A DNA stretch of 23,764 bases from contig JASHUD010000035.1 in the NCBI GenBank assembly GCA_030040215.1, forward strand, positions 1 to 23,764, given 5' to 3'. A program made the position numbers and the translations under genes. Below the pieces are notes generated by a model. It was not told the origin of the DNA and did not search any database. It worked only from the letters and a program-made list of their open reading frames with translations. This stretch comes from Methylovirgula sp. GTDB lineage: Bacteria > Pseudomonadota > Alphaproteobacteria > Rhizobiales > Beijerinckiaceae. Positions 1 to 7,312 of the stretch are shown piece by piece. Numbering within the stretch: the stretch's first letter is position 1; each line of letters opens with the position of its first letter.

Positions 1-647
1 AATCCCCTCGCCAAGACGTAAAGCTCCGACGATTCCGCCCGGCTCGCTTTCGGCTTCACGTGCCGCACTTCGGCGAACTGGCGTTTGAGCTCGGCGAGAA
101 GCGCAGTTTCCGTGCCGCCTTGCAAAACCTTCGCAAGGAACGTTCCCCCTTCGGCAAGAATCTCGCAAGCGAATTCCGCGGCGCGTTCGACGAGCCCCAC
201 GATGCGCAGATGGTCGGTCTTGCGATGGCCCGTCGCATTCGCAGCCATGTCCGAGAAGACCACGTCGGCCGGTCCCCCGAGCCATTCCTTCAAAATTCGC
301 GGCGCATCCGGATCGAGAAAATCGAGCACCCTGAATTCGACACCCGGCAGCGGCTCAACCGGCAGCAGATCGATGCCGAAAACATTGCCCTCCCCGACCT
401 TCGCCACGACAACCTGCGACCAGCCGCCGGGCGCCGCGCCAAGATCGACGACCTTTTGCCCGCGTTTCAGGATACGATAACGCGCGTCGATCTCGATGAG
501 CTTGTAGGCGGCGCGCGAGCGATAGCCTTCGCGTTTGGCACGCGCGACGTAAGGATCGTTGAGCTGGCGTTCGAGCCACGCCGCCGAGGCGGCCGAGCGC
601 TTGCGCGCCGTCTTCACGCGCGTCTTCAGAAGACGGTCCGCGCTCAT
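1..647 (-). CDS. rlmE: 23S rRNA (uridine-2'-O)-methyltransferase RlmE/FtsJ, 3' end outside window
   Basis: The product methylates the ribose of a uridine in the ribosomal A-loop of 23S rRNA, using S-adenosylmethionine. Reading the minus strand from the ATG at 647-645 gives at least 215 residues. The SAM-binding stretch VVDLGAAPGGWSQ is clear. The family's K-D-K-E catalytic tetrad can be placed: K in AAYKLIE, D in FSDMAANATG, K in FLAKVLQG, and E in SSELYVLA near the end. The E. coli protein is about 209 residues, so only a few C-terminal residues should be missing. The start overlaps the gppA stop by four bases (ATGA), which suggests translational coupling. No strong ribosome-binding site stands before the start. 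The family call is secure. Confidence 0.93.
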   Translation of the reverse strand, partial: MSADRLLKTRVKTARKRSAASAAWLERQLNDPYVARAKREGYRSRAAYKLIEIDARYRILKRGQKVVDLGAAPGGWSQVVVAKVGEGNVFGIDLLPVEPLPGVEFRVLDFLDPDAPRILKEWLGGPADVVFSDMAANATGHRKTDHLRIVGLVERAAEFACEILAEGGTFLAKVLQGGTETALLAELKRQFAEVRHVKPKASRAESSELYVLARG

Positions 648-1714
648 CGCGGACCAGTCCGCGCGCGGTCGGCGGCGATCAATTGCATCAGAATGCCTTC
701 GCGCAGACCGCGATCGGCGATGCGCACGCGCTCGGCCGGAAACGCGCGCCGGATCGCTTCCAGAATCGCGCAGCCGGCAAGCACGAGATCGGCGCGCTCG
801 GCACCGATACAGCCGTTTGCCGCGCGCTCTCGATACGACATGCCGCGCAACTTGCGGACCGTCGCATCGATCTCGACATCGCGCATCCAGAGCCCATCGA
901 CGCGGCGCCGATCGTAACGCGGCAGATTGAGGAAAACGCCGCCGATCGTCGTCACCGTTCCCGACGTACCGAGCAGATGAAAATTCGCGCAGCGGCCAAA
1001 ATCGGCCACGCCGCGGATGAAATCGCCAAGCTCCGAGGCGACGCAATCGGCCATCTTCTCGAAGAGCGCATCGTCGACCTCGATGCCGCCGAATCTCTCG
1101 GCCAGCGTGACGACGCCGAGCGGCAAAGAAACCCAAAAGCGAATTTTCTTGCTGGCGCAGGACGCGGCGCGATCGAGCCAGATCACCTCGGTGGAACCGC
1201 CGCCGATGTCGAACAGCAACACCGCTTTTGCGGTCGGATCGGCGAGCGAGGCGCAACCCGCGGCGGCAAGCCGCGCCTCGGTCTCGCGATCGACGATTTC
1301 GAGGTCTAGCTCCGTTTTGGCTTTCACGCCGGCGACGAATTCGGCGCCGTTGTTCGCCAACCGGCAGGCTTCGGTGGCGATCGACCGCGCCCGCGTCACG
1401 CCGCGCGCCTTCATCTTGTCGCGGCAGATCTCCAGGGCCTCGAGCGTACGCGCAATGGCCGCCTCGCCGAGCCGCCCGGTCTGCGAGACACCTTCCCCGA
1501 GACGCACGATCCGCGAAAAAGAATCGATGATCCGAAAGCCGTGTCCGTCGGCGTCTTGATGCGCGGGCCGGGCGATCAAAAGCCGGCAGTTGTTGGTGCC
1601 GAGATCGAGCGCCGCATAGGTCGGCGTTTCGTCGGGCCGGTACGTCGATCTTCCTGGGACGGACGAAACCAAATTTCCTGCCGGCCCATTGTACAAATCA
1701 TCCGGGCTCGACAT
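644..1714 (-). CDS. gppA: Ppx/GppA family exopolyphosphatase / pppGpp phosphohydrolase
   Basis: This is an acetate/sugar kinase-Hsp70-actin fold phosphatase acting on polyphosphate or on the stringent-response nucleotide pppGpp; sequence alone does not separate the two. Visible motifs are ALDLGTNNCRL near residue 36 (phosphate-1 loop), DIGGGSTEVIW (phosphate-2 loop), and GTSGTVTTIGG further on. I start at ATG 1714, giving 356 residues, because AGGTGG lies just upstream; the frame stays open further upstream but without family-like sequence. The length fits the short alphaproteobacterial form consisting of the catalytic domains alone. It overlaps rlmE by four bases, so the two probably form one transcript. 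It is divergent from the transporter genes that begin at 1992. Confidence 0.9.
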   Translation of the reverse strand: MSSPDDLYNGPAGNLVSSVPGRSTYRPDETPTYAALDLGTNNCRLLIARPAHQDADGHGFRIIDSFSRIVRLGEGVSQTGRLGEAAIARTLEALEICRDKMKARGVTRARSIATEACRLANNGAEFVAGVKAKTELDLEIVDRETEARLAAAGCASLADPTAKAVLLFDIGGGSTEVIWLDRAASCASKKIRFWVSLPLGVVTLAERFGGIEVDDALFEKMADCVASELGDFIRGVADFGRCANFHLLGTSGTVTTIGGVFLNLPRYDRRRVDGLWMRDVEIDATVRKLRGMSYRERAANGCIGAERADLVLAGCAILEAIRRAFPAERVRIADRGLREGILMQLIAADRARTGPR

Positions 1715-1920
1715 TTCGCCACCTATGCCTGCGCTGCACGTTCGCCTCGTTACGCCTCGCGCCCGCAGACCCGGCGCGGCGGACACCATAAGGATATCGT
1801 CATCCGCGGTCCACCCCCGCCGCATCGGCGCGAAGTGGAGCGCGCGGCTTACTTCGCGCCGCCGTTGCACCTTCCGCGGCACCATCGTGCCGGCTCTTGC
1901 ATGGCTTTCGAGATCCGCCC

Positions 1921-1959
1921 GTGGCGTGTGTCACTTGAATGTCACGCCACTTAATGACA
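1921..1959. promoter_or_regulatory. Inverted and direct repeats upstream of ABC permease, candidate operator
   Basis: In the 277-base gap between gppA and the permease gene, GTGGCGTG (1921-1928) and CACGCCAC (1943-1950) form a perfect 8-base inverted repeat with a 14-base spacer. Overlapping it, CACTTGAATGTCA (1932-1944) recurs almost exactly as CACTTAATGACA (1948-1959). The block ends 32 bases before the permease ATG, where an operator or leader hairpin would be expected. AGAGGA follows at about 1959-1964 but is too far from the ATG to act as its ribosome-binding site. The regulatory role is inference. I see nothing else recognisable between 1715 and 1920. Confidence 0.4.
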
Positions 1960-1991
1960 AGAGGAACAACAGATTTCCAACTAAGTGCCGC

Positions 1992-3725
1992 ATGTCCTCG
2001 AGAATCGTCGCCCTCGCCTCGATCGGCCGCAAGACGCTGCCGAACCAGTTCGACCTGATTGCGCTGGCATTGATCTTTGCCGGCTTCGTCGCACTCGTTC
2101 ACGGTTCGCGCGGGATGGTCGTGCCGCTGCAAGCGCCGCAGTCGAGCGTCACGCTCGATTACGCAAATCTGCCCTATTATGCGTTGCGCACCACGCTCAG
2201 GATGTTTGCGGCGATCCTCTGCTCGTTGGTCTTCACCTTCACCTACGCGACCTGGGCCGCCAAAAGCCGCCGCGCCGAGCGTTTCCTCATTCCGATTCTT
2301 GACGTCCTGCAATCCGTTCCGATTCTCGGATTCCTGTCGTTTACCGTGACATTCTTCCTCGGGCTCTTCCCCGGCTCGACGTTCGGCGCCGAATGCGCGG
2401 CGATCTTCGCGATCTTCACCAGCCAGGCCTGGAACATGGCCTTTTCCTTCTATCAGTCGTTGCGCAACGTACCGCATGAGCTGAACGAGGTGGCAAATAG
2501 CCTCCTGCTGTCGCCCTGGCAGCGGTTCTGGCAGCTCGAGACGCCCTACGCCATGCCCGGACTCATCTGGAACACGATGATGTCCATGTCCGGCGGCTGG
2601 TTCTTCGTGGTCGCGTCGGAGGCGATCTCGGTCGGCAACACGACGGTCAATCTTCCGGGCATCGGCTCCTACCTCGCACTCGCAATTGATCACAAGCGTA
2701 TCGACGCCGTCTTCGCGGCGATTCTTACCATGCTGATCGTCATCATTGCCTACGATCAATTGCTGTTCCGGCCGCTTGTCACGTTCAGCAGCCGGTTTCG
2801 CGTCGAATTGTCGGCCGGCGAACTCGAGCAAAGATCCTGGGTCATCCAGCTCTTTCGCCGCACCTATTTGCTGCGCGCGATCGTCGCCGTGCCGACGCGG
2901 CTTTTCCAGAGCATGGCGCTATGGCGTCTCGAACTGCCGTTTCACGCCGAATTCTCGACGGAGGCGAACCGCTGGAAAGAGCGGATCTTCGATTTTCTTT
3001 GGATCGGAACGGGGCTCGTCGCCGCCGCTTTAGCCATCGGACTCGTATACCGTTACGTGAGCGCCAACCTGACCTTTTCTGAGTTCGCGCTGACGGTCTG
3101 GCTCACTTTTCTGACCATGCTGCGCGTGATCGCCCTGATCGTGCTGGCTTCCCTTGTCTGGGTGCCGATCGGCGTGCTGATCGGGCTCAATGCGCGGCTG
3201 GCCGAGACCATCCAACCGCTGGCGCAATTTCTCGCCGCCTTTCCTGCCAACGTCCTCTTCCCGATCGCCGTGGTGATGATCCTGCGGTTTTCGCTCAACC
3301 CCGATATCTGGTTGAGTTTCCTTATCATCTTCGGAACCCAATGGTATATCCTGTTCAACGTGGTCGGCGGGGCCAGCGCTTTTCCGAACGACCTGCGCGA
3401 AGTCGCGGCGAGCTTTCGTATCCGCGGCCTCGACTGGTGGCTGGAGGTGATCCTGCCGGGGATCTTTCCCTATTACGTAACCGGCGCCTTGACGGCCTCG
3501 GGCGGATCGTGGAATGCGGCAATCGTCGCCGAATACGTGAAATGGGGAAACGACACGGTGAAAGCGCACGGAATCGGCGCCTATATCGCAACGGCGACGG
3601 CGGCCGGCGATTATCCCAAGATCGTCCTGGGCGTCGCGGTCATGTCGGTCTTTGTTATTTTGTTCAACAGGCTGCTCTGGCGACCCTTGTCGCGCTTGGG
3701 CGAGCGGCGCCTGCGGCTGGATTGA
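1992..3725 (+). CDS. Fused double-domain ABC importer permease, NitT/TauT-like
   Basis: This 577-residue inner-membrane protein is two ABC-importer permease modules in one chain. Each half has several hydrophobic segments and its own ATPase-contact (EAA-type) loop. The first is around residues 165-210 (NSLLLSPWQRFWQLETPYAMP). The second is around 470-515 (EVAASFRIRGLDWWLEVILPG followed by GGSWNAAIVAEY). The closest families are the nitrate/sulfonate/bicarbonate type permeases. The ATPase gene follows after six bases. No periplasmic binding protein is encoded within the window, so the substrate cannot be named. The ATG at 1992 is chosen because the frame before it does not look like protein; its ribosome-binding site is weak. 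The fold call is strong, the substrate unknown. Confidence 0.88.
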   Translation: MSSRIVALASIGRKTLPNQFDLIALALIFAGFVALVHGSRGMVVPLQAPQSSVTLDYANLPYYALRTTLRMFAAILCSLVFTFTYATWAAKSRRAERFLIPILDVLQSVPILGFLSFTVTFFLGLFPGSTFGAECAAIFAIFTSQAWNMAFSFYQSLRNVPHELNEVANSLLLSPWQRFWQLETPYAMPGLIWNTMMSMSGGWFFVVASEAISVGNTTVNLPGIGSYLALAIDHKRIDAVFAAILTMLIVIIAYDQLLFRPLVTFSSRFRVELSAGELEQRSWVIQLFRRTYLLRAIVAVPTRLFQSMALWRLELPFHAEFSTEANRWKERIFDFLWIGTGLVAAALAIGLVYRYVSANLTFSEFALTVWLTFLTMLRVIALIVLASLVWVPIGVLIGLNARLAETIQPLAQFLAAFPANVLFPIAVVMILRFSLNPDIWLSFLIIFGTQWYILFNVVGGASAFPNDLREVAASFRIRGLDWWLEVILPGIFPYYVTGALTASGGSWNAAIVAEYVKWGNDTVKAHGIGAYIATATAAGDYPKIVLGVAVMSVFVILFNRLLWRPLSRLGERRLRLD

Positions 3726-3731
3726 GGTTTT

Positions 3732-5045
3732 ATGCTCGACACAACCCTCAAACCTTTGCTCGAAGTCAGGGACGTTTGCCAGAGCTATGTCACGGGCTCC
3801 GGCGACGTTGGCGCGCTGGTTCTCGACCACGTCTCGCTCAGCTTGAAGGACGGAGAGATCGTCGGCCTGCTCGGCCGCTCCGGCTCCGGCAAATCTTCGC
3901 TGCTGCGCATCATCTCGGGGCTCGCTAAGCCCACCGACGGCGAGGTTACGTTTCGCGGCGAAGTCGTGCGCGGCCCGTTCGAAGAAATTGCCATGGTCTT
4001 TCAAAGTGCGGCGCTGTTTCCCTGGCTTTCGGTGCTGGCCAACGTCGAACTTGGGCTGCGCGCAAAAAAGGTGCCCGAGCGCGAAGCGCGAGCGCGCGCC
4101 GTGCGGGCGATCGACCTCATCGGCCTCGACGGTTTCGAATCGGCGTTTCCCAAGGAACTCTCGGGAGGCATGCGCCAGCGCGTCGGTTTTGCTCGGGCGC
4201 TTGTCGTCAATCCCGAGATTCTTTTGATGGACGAGCCGTTCTCGGCGCTCGACGTGCTTACTGCGGAAACGCTTCGTACCGACCTGCTCGATCTCTGGAT
4301 CGAGGGCCGGATGCCGATCAAGTCCATCCTGATGGTCACCCATAACATCGAAGAGGCGGTGCTCATGTGCAACCGCATCCTCGTTCTCGCCTCCAATCCG
4401 GGGCGCATTTCGGCGGAAATTCAAGTCAACCTTCCGCATCCGCGCAATCGGCTGGCTTCCGAATTCCGCCAGACCGTTGATCGAATCTACGCCTTGATGA
4501 CGCGCCGGACGGAGCCGGCGCAGCCAAGCCACGACGGAACGTTCCCGGGCCTTGGACTCGGCATGGGGCTTCCCAAAGTCTCGACCAACCTGCTCGCCGG
4601 ACTCATCGAGACCATCGCGGCGCCGCCTTATAAGGGGCGCGCCGACATGCCGGCGCTCGCCGAACACTATCAGATGGAAATCGACGATCTCTTCCCGGTC
4701 GCCGAAACGCTGCAGCTCCTGCGTTTCGCGGAAATCGAGGAGGGCGACATCAAGCTCACGGCCGCCGGGTTGCGTTTCGTGGAAGCCGATGTCGATGTCC
4801 GCAAGAAGCTCTTTGGCGATCACTTGCGCGCCTACGTACCGCTCGCGGCCCGCATTCGGATGGTTCTCGACGAGCGGCCTTCGCATGTGGCACGCGCCGC
4901 CCGTTTCTTGGAGGAACTCGAAGACAATATGTCGGAGGATTACGCCGAGCAGACGTTGAAGAGCGTCATCGATTGGGGCCGCTACGGCGAGCTCTTCGCC
5001 TACGACGAGACTTCCGAGACCTTCAGCTTGGAGAACCCGGCGTGA
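3732..5045 (+). CDS. ABC importer ATPase with C-terminal AAA-associated domain
   Basis: This 437-residue protein powers the fused permease encoded just upstream. The N-terminal nucleotide-binding domain has Walker A GRSGSGKS (48-55), a Q-loop at Q91 in MVFQSAALFPW, signature LSGGMRQR (143-150), Walker B ILLMDEPF (163-170) and the H-loop histidine in VTHNIEE (about 204). It resembles NitT/TauT/SsuB-type ATPases. From about residue 278 there is an extra domain of roughly 155 residues, matching my recollection of the AAA-associated C-terminal domain (Pfam AAA_assoc_C). It has winged-helix-like stretches (LQLLRFAEIEEGDIKLTAAG) and may sense a ligand or gate the ATPase. GAGG at the permease stop supplies a good ribosome-binding site, so the two genes form an operon. 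Confidence 0.9.
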   Translation: MLDTTLKPLLEVRDVCQSYVTGSGDVGALVLDHVSLSLKDGEIVGLLGRSGSGKSSLLRIISGLAKPTDGEVTFRGEVVRGPFEEIAMVFQSAALFPWLSVLANVELGLRAKKVPEREARARAVRAIDLIGLDGFESAFPKELSGGMRQRVGFARALVVNPEILLMDEPFSALDVLTAETLRTDLLDLWIEGRMPIKSILMVTHNIEEAVLMCNRILVLASNPGRISAEIQVNLPHPRNRLASEFRQTVDRIYALMTRRTEPAQPSHDGTFPGLGLGMGLPKVSTNLLAGLIETIAAPPYKGRADMPALAEHYQMEIDDLFPVAETLQLLRFAEIEEGDIKLTAAGLRFVEADVDVRKKLFGDHLRAYVPLAARIRMVLDERPSHVARAARFLEELEDNMSEDYAEQTLKSVIDWGRYGELFAYDETSETFSLENPA

Positions 5046-5068
5046 TTGGGAGCTTTTGGTTTCGCCGC

Positions 5069-5147
5069 CGTCATTGCGAGGAGCAAAGCGACGAGGCAAT
5101 TCAGGGTGCTGGAATGACCGGATTGCTTCGCTTGGCTCGCAATGACG
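5069..5147. repeat. Palindromic REP/MITE-like repeat, copy 1
   Basis: This 79-base imperfect palindrome begins CGTCATTGCGAG and ends with the inverse, CTCGCAATGACG. The inner arms (GAGCAAAGCGACGAGGCAAT and GATTGCTTCGCTTGGCTC) also largely pair. A second copy with the same ends lies at 16389-16471. Repeats with these ends are scattered through many alphaproteobacterial genomes. It fills the gap between the ATPase stop and the deacetylase start and could act as a transcript-end or stability hairpin for the transporter mRNA. Confidence 0.85.
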
Positions 5148-5174
5148 CTCGGCCGTCTTGATTGCCCAGGACCA

Positions 5175-6041
5175 ATGCGACCGCTGAGAGTGGTTTTCGT
5201 TTTCCTTTGTCTTGCTGCGGGTCTCTCAGCCAAGTATGCGGCGGCGGCGACCTGTTCCGCCGACAAACTCGGCGTCGCCCGCACCCTCGTGCTCTCGACG
5301 AAAGGCGGTTTCGAAGTGGGCTTCAAGTCCTATCCGCAGAGTCTCGATCTCGCCGACCACGAAGTGGTATTGACTTTCGATGACGGCCCCTCGCCGAAAA
5401 CGACTCCCGCCGTGCTCGCTGCGCTCGGCAAAGAATGCGTCAAGGCGACCTTCTTTTTGATCGGCCGCAACGCCGCGGCCAATCCCGCGCTGGTGCGCCG
5501 CGAGGTCGCCGAAGGCCATACGATCGGCAATCACACCTATTCGCATCCGATTTTACGGCTTTTGACGGAGGCGGCGGCGCGCGCCGACATCGATAAGGGG
5601 TTCGCGGCGGACGAGAAGGCGGCGCGCCAGCCGACCTCATTCTTCCGGTTTCCCGGATTTGCCGACACGCCTGCCCTTCGCGCCTGGCTCAAGAGCCGCG
5701 ACATCGGCATCTTCGGCGCGGATCTCTGGGCATCCGACTGGCTGACGATGACGCCGGATGAAGAGCGCGAGCTGGTGCTGGAACGGCTCCGAAAAGCCGG
5801 CCGCGGCATCCTCCTGCTGCACGATACGAAGCAATCGACCGCGGCGATGCTGCCGGCTTTGCTGCGCGACCTCAAAACCGGCGGATTCAAGATCGTCCAC
5901 ATTGTGCCAGGCGATGCCAAGCCCGTGTTTCGCAAGGCGCCGTCCGGCTGGACCTCGGAGACGGAAGCGATCCTCGCCAAGGTCCTAAGAACGCGCGCCG
6001 CGAAGCGGACCAATCCCGCCGCTGCGCATTTGCCGGAATAG
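5175..6041 (+). CDS. Secreted polysaccharide deacetylase (NodB homology domain, CE4)
   Basis: The family removes N- or O-acetyl groups from glycans such as peptidoglycan, chitin-like oligomers or exopolysaccharide, using a bound metal. The 288-residue product has a Sec-type signal peptide (VVFVFLCLAAGLSA, ending about residue 25). The CE4 motifs occur in order: TFDDGP (67-72, catalytic and metal Asp), NHTYSHP (119-125, metal His), FRFPGF (157-162), DLWASDW (183-189) and LLLHD (213-217). I start at ATG 5175 because the signal peptide begins there; an ATG at 5143 in the same frame would place the end of the palindromic repeat inside the gene. The substrate is not predictable. It may be transcribed alone, since the repeat separates it from the transporter. 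Confidence 0.92.
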   Translation: MRPLRVVFVFLCLAAGLSAKYAAAATCSADKLGVARTLVLSTKGGFEVGFKSYPQSLDLADHEVVLTFDDGPSPKTTPAVLAALGKECVKATFFLIGRNAAANPALVRREVAEGHTIGNHTYSHPILRLLTEAAARADIDKGFAADEKAARQPTSFFRFPGFADTPALRAWLKSRDIGIFGADLWASDWLTMTPDEERELVLERLRKAGRGILLLHDTKQSTAAMLPALLRDLKTGGFKIVHIVPGDAKPVFRKAPSGWTSETEAILAKVLRTRAAKRTNPAAAHLPE

Positions 6042-6050
6042 GATGTGCGA

Positions 6051-6135
6051 TGGTGCGGCCAAGAGGACTCGAACCTCCACTGGTTGCCCAACTAGCACCT
6101 CAAGCTAGCGCGTCTACCAATTCCGCCATGGCCGC
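6051..6135 (-). tRNA. tRNA-Leu (anticodon GAG)
   Basis: The minus strand folds as an 85-nucleotide class II tRNA. The acceptor arms GCGGCCA and TGGCCGC pair perfectly, and ACCA is encoded at the 3' end. The anticodon stem is CTAGC/GCTAG with loop TTGAGGT, so the anticodon is GAG (window 6099-6101) and reads CUU/CUC leucine codons. The T arm contains GGTTCGAGTCC and there is a variable arm, as expected for tRNA-Leu. It sits between the deacetylase stop and lipB, and is divergent from lipB. Confidence 0.97.
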
Positions 6136-6168
6136 GAAGGCCGTGCGGTCTAACAAAAAGGCCCCCCG

Positions 6169-6900
6169 GTGACAAGGCTCGCCGTCGAACCGCGCCCGAT
6201 GCGCCCGACACTTGGGACGCCGCCGATCGAATGGCGCGTCATCGCCGGCCGCATGCCCTACGAGGCGGCGGTCGCAGCGATGCAAGCGCGCGTCGAGGCG
6301 ATCGTCGCCGGCAAGGCGCGCGAAGCGGTCTTTCTCGTCGAACATCCGCCGTTGTACACGGCCGGCACTTCGGCCGGCGACATCGTGGGCGATTTGCCGT
6401 TTCCGCTCTACCGCACCGGGCGCGGCGGGCAAGTCACCTATCATGGCCCCGGCCAGCGAGTCTGCTATGCGATGCTCGATCTTTCCCGCCGCGTGCCGGA
6501 TCTGCGTGGCTTCGTGGCGGCGCTCGAGACGTGGCTCATCGCGACGCTCGCGCATTTCGATGTGCGCGGCGAGCGGCGCGAGGAACGGGTCGGAATCTGG
6601 GTTGCGCGGCCCGATAAGCCGAATGGACCTGAGGGCGAGATCGCCGAAGACAAGATTGCCGCAATCGGCATCCGCGTGCGCCGTTGGGTTTCGTTGCATG
6701 GCGTGGCGCTCAACGTCGATCCGGACCTTGCGCATTTTGCCGAGATTGCTCCCTGCGGAGTGACGGCGCCGCATCTCGGCACGACAAGCCTGCGCGATCT
6801 CGGCTGCGGCGCGACGATCGGGGAAGTCGATCGCGTTCTGCGCCGCGAGTTCGAGACTGTCTTTGGGGAAACCGAAGCGCTTGCCGCGCAGGAGATTTGA
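6169..6900 (+). CDS. lipB: Octanoyl-[acyl-carrier-protein]:protein N-octanoyltransferase LipB
   Basis: LipB moves the octanoyl group from acyl carrier protein to lipoyl domains of 2-oxoacid dehydrogenases and the glycine cleavage H protein, the first step of de novo lipoylation in the cytoplasm. The signature RGGQVTYHGPGQ lies at residues 85-96. The catalytic pair is visible as K162 in DKIAAIG and C196 in PCGV, and SLHGVALNV is also conserved. I use GTG 6169 (243 residues) because AAGG stands a few bases upstream; ATG 6199 would lose ten non-conserved residues. It starts only 33 bases from the divergent tRNA-Leu, so the two promoters must be tightly packed. It converges on acyP. Confidence 0.95.
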   Translation: MTRLAVEPRPMRPTLGTPPIEWRVIAGRMPYEAAVAAMQARVEAIVAGKAREAVFLVEHPPLYTAGTSAGDIVGDLPFPLYRTGRGGQVTYHGPGQRVCYAMLDLSRRVPDLRGFVAALETWLIATLAHFDVRGERREERVGIWVARPDKPNGPEGEIAEDKIAAIGIRVRRWVSLHGVALNVDPDLAHFAEIAPCGVTAPHLGTTSLRDLGCGATIGEVDRVLRREFETVFGETEALAAQEI

Positions 6901-6905
6901 GCTCA

Positions 6906-6946
6906 GGCGGGAGATCGATGCGTGCACTCGACGTTCGATCCCCGCC
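6906..6946. terminator. Shared hairpin between convergent lipB and acyP
   Basis: GGCGGG (6906-6911) plus GATCGA (6913-6918) pair with TCGATC (6935-6940) plus CCCGCC (6941-6946). This makes a 12-base-pair stem with one bulged A and a 16-base loop. It lies five bases after the lipB stop and 21 bases from the acyP stop, so it can act on both transcripts. Neither side has a T-run, so it is not a classical intrinsic terminator. Confidence 0.55.
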
Positions 6947-6967
6947 GCGAGAGCGCCACGACTCCCG

Positions 6968-7279
6968 TTACTCCGTCGCGAGCTGCAGAAACCGGCCGAT
7001 AGCCCCGACCTCTTCGAGCGTGGCGCAACCCGCCTCGAAAACGTCGAGGCGCTCGACCCGCGCCTGCGCGGGGCCGCGGCGGCAGACCTCGCAGAGCGCG
7101 GCGACAGCGGATTCGGAGCCTGCAAAAACCGCCTCGACGTCGCCGCCGGCGCGGTTGCGCACCCAGCCCACGATGCCGCGCGCCTCGGCGTGGCGCTGCA
7201 CGAAAGCGCGGAAACCGACGCCTTGCACGCGGCCGCCAACCTCTATACGGACGATTTTTTCGAAGCCGGTCATGGCCAT
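6968..7279 (-). CDS. acyP: Acylphosphatase
   Basis: This small cytosolic enzyme hydrolyses acyl phosphates such as carbamoyl- or acetyl-phosphate. The diagnostic motif GRVQGVGFRAFVQRHA carries the catalytic Arg. GWVRNRAGGDVEAVF carries the catalytic Asn and the second family block. ATG 7279 gives 103 residues; ATG 7273 (101 residues) and TTG 7309 are alternatives, and none has a strong ribosome-binding site. It lies 33 bases after the exoR-like stop and is probably the last gene of the ilvD > exoR-like > acyP transcript. Confidence 0.9.
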   Translation of the reverse strand: MAMTGFEKIVRIEVGGRVQGVGFRAFVQRHAEARGIVGWVRNRAGGDVEAVFAGSESAVAALCEVCRRGPAQARVERLDVFEAGCATLEEVGAIGRFLQLATE

Positions 7280-7312
7280 GTTCGGCCATACGCGCACATT
7301 CGGCCGCAAAGC

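Noticed and set aside
60..917. A 285-codon plus-strand frame opposite rlmE and gppA
   Set aside because: RlmE and GppA motifs are plain on the minus strand; this frame has none.
1689..1991. N-terminal extension of the permease by 101 codons
   Set aside because: The extension is Arg/Pro-rich, runs through the palindromic block and into the gppA start, and resembles no permease N-terminus.
3030..5099. A 689-codon open frame antisense to the transporter genes
   Set aside because: It is a shadow of high-GC codon use opposite two well-supported genes; its translation is rich in Arg, Asp, Gln and His with no family-like motif.
6051..6135. tRNA-Leu as an integration site for a mobile element
   Set aside because: No integrase gene and no repeated copy of the tRNA 3' end are visible; both neighbours are ordinary chromosomal genes.
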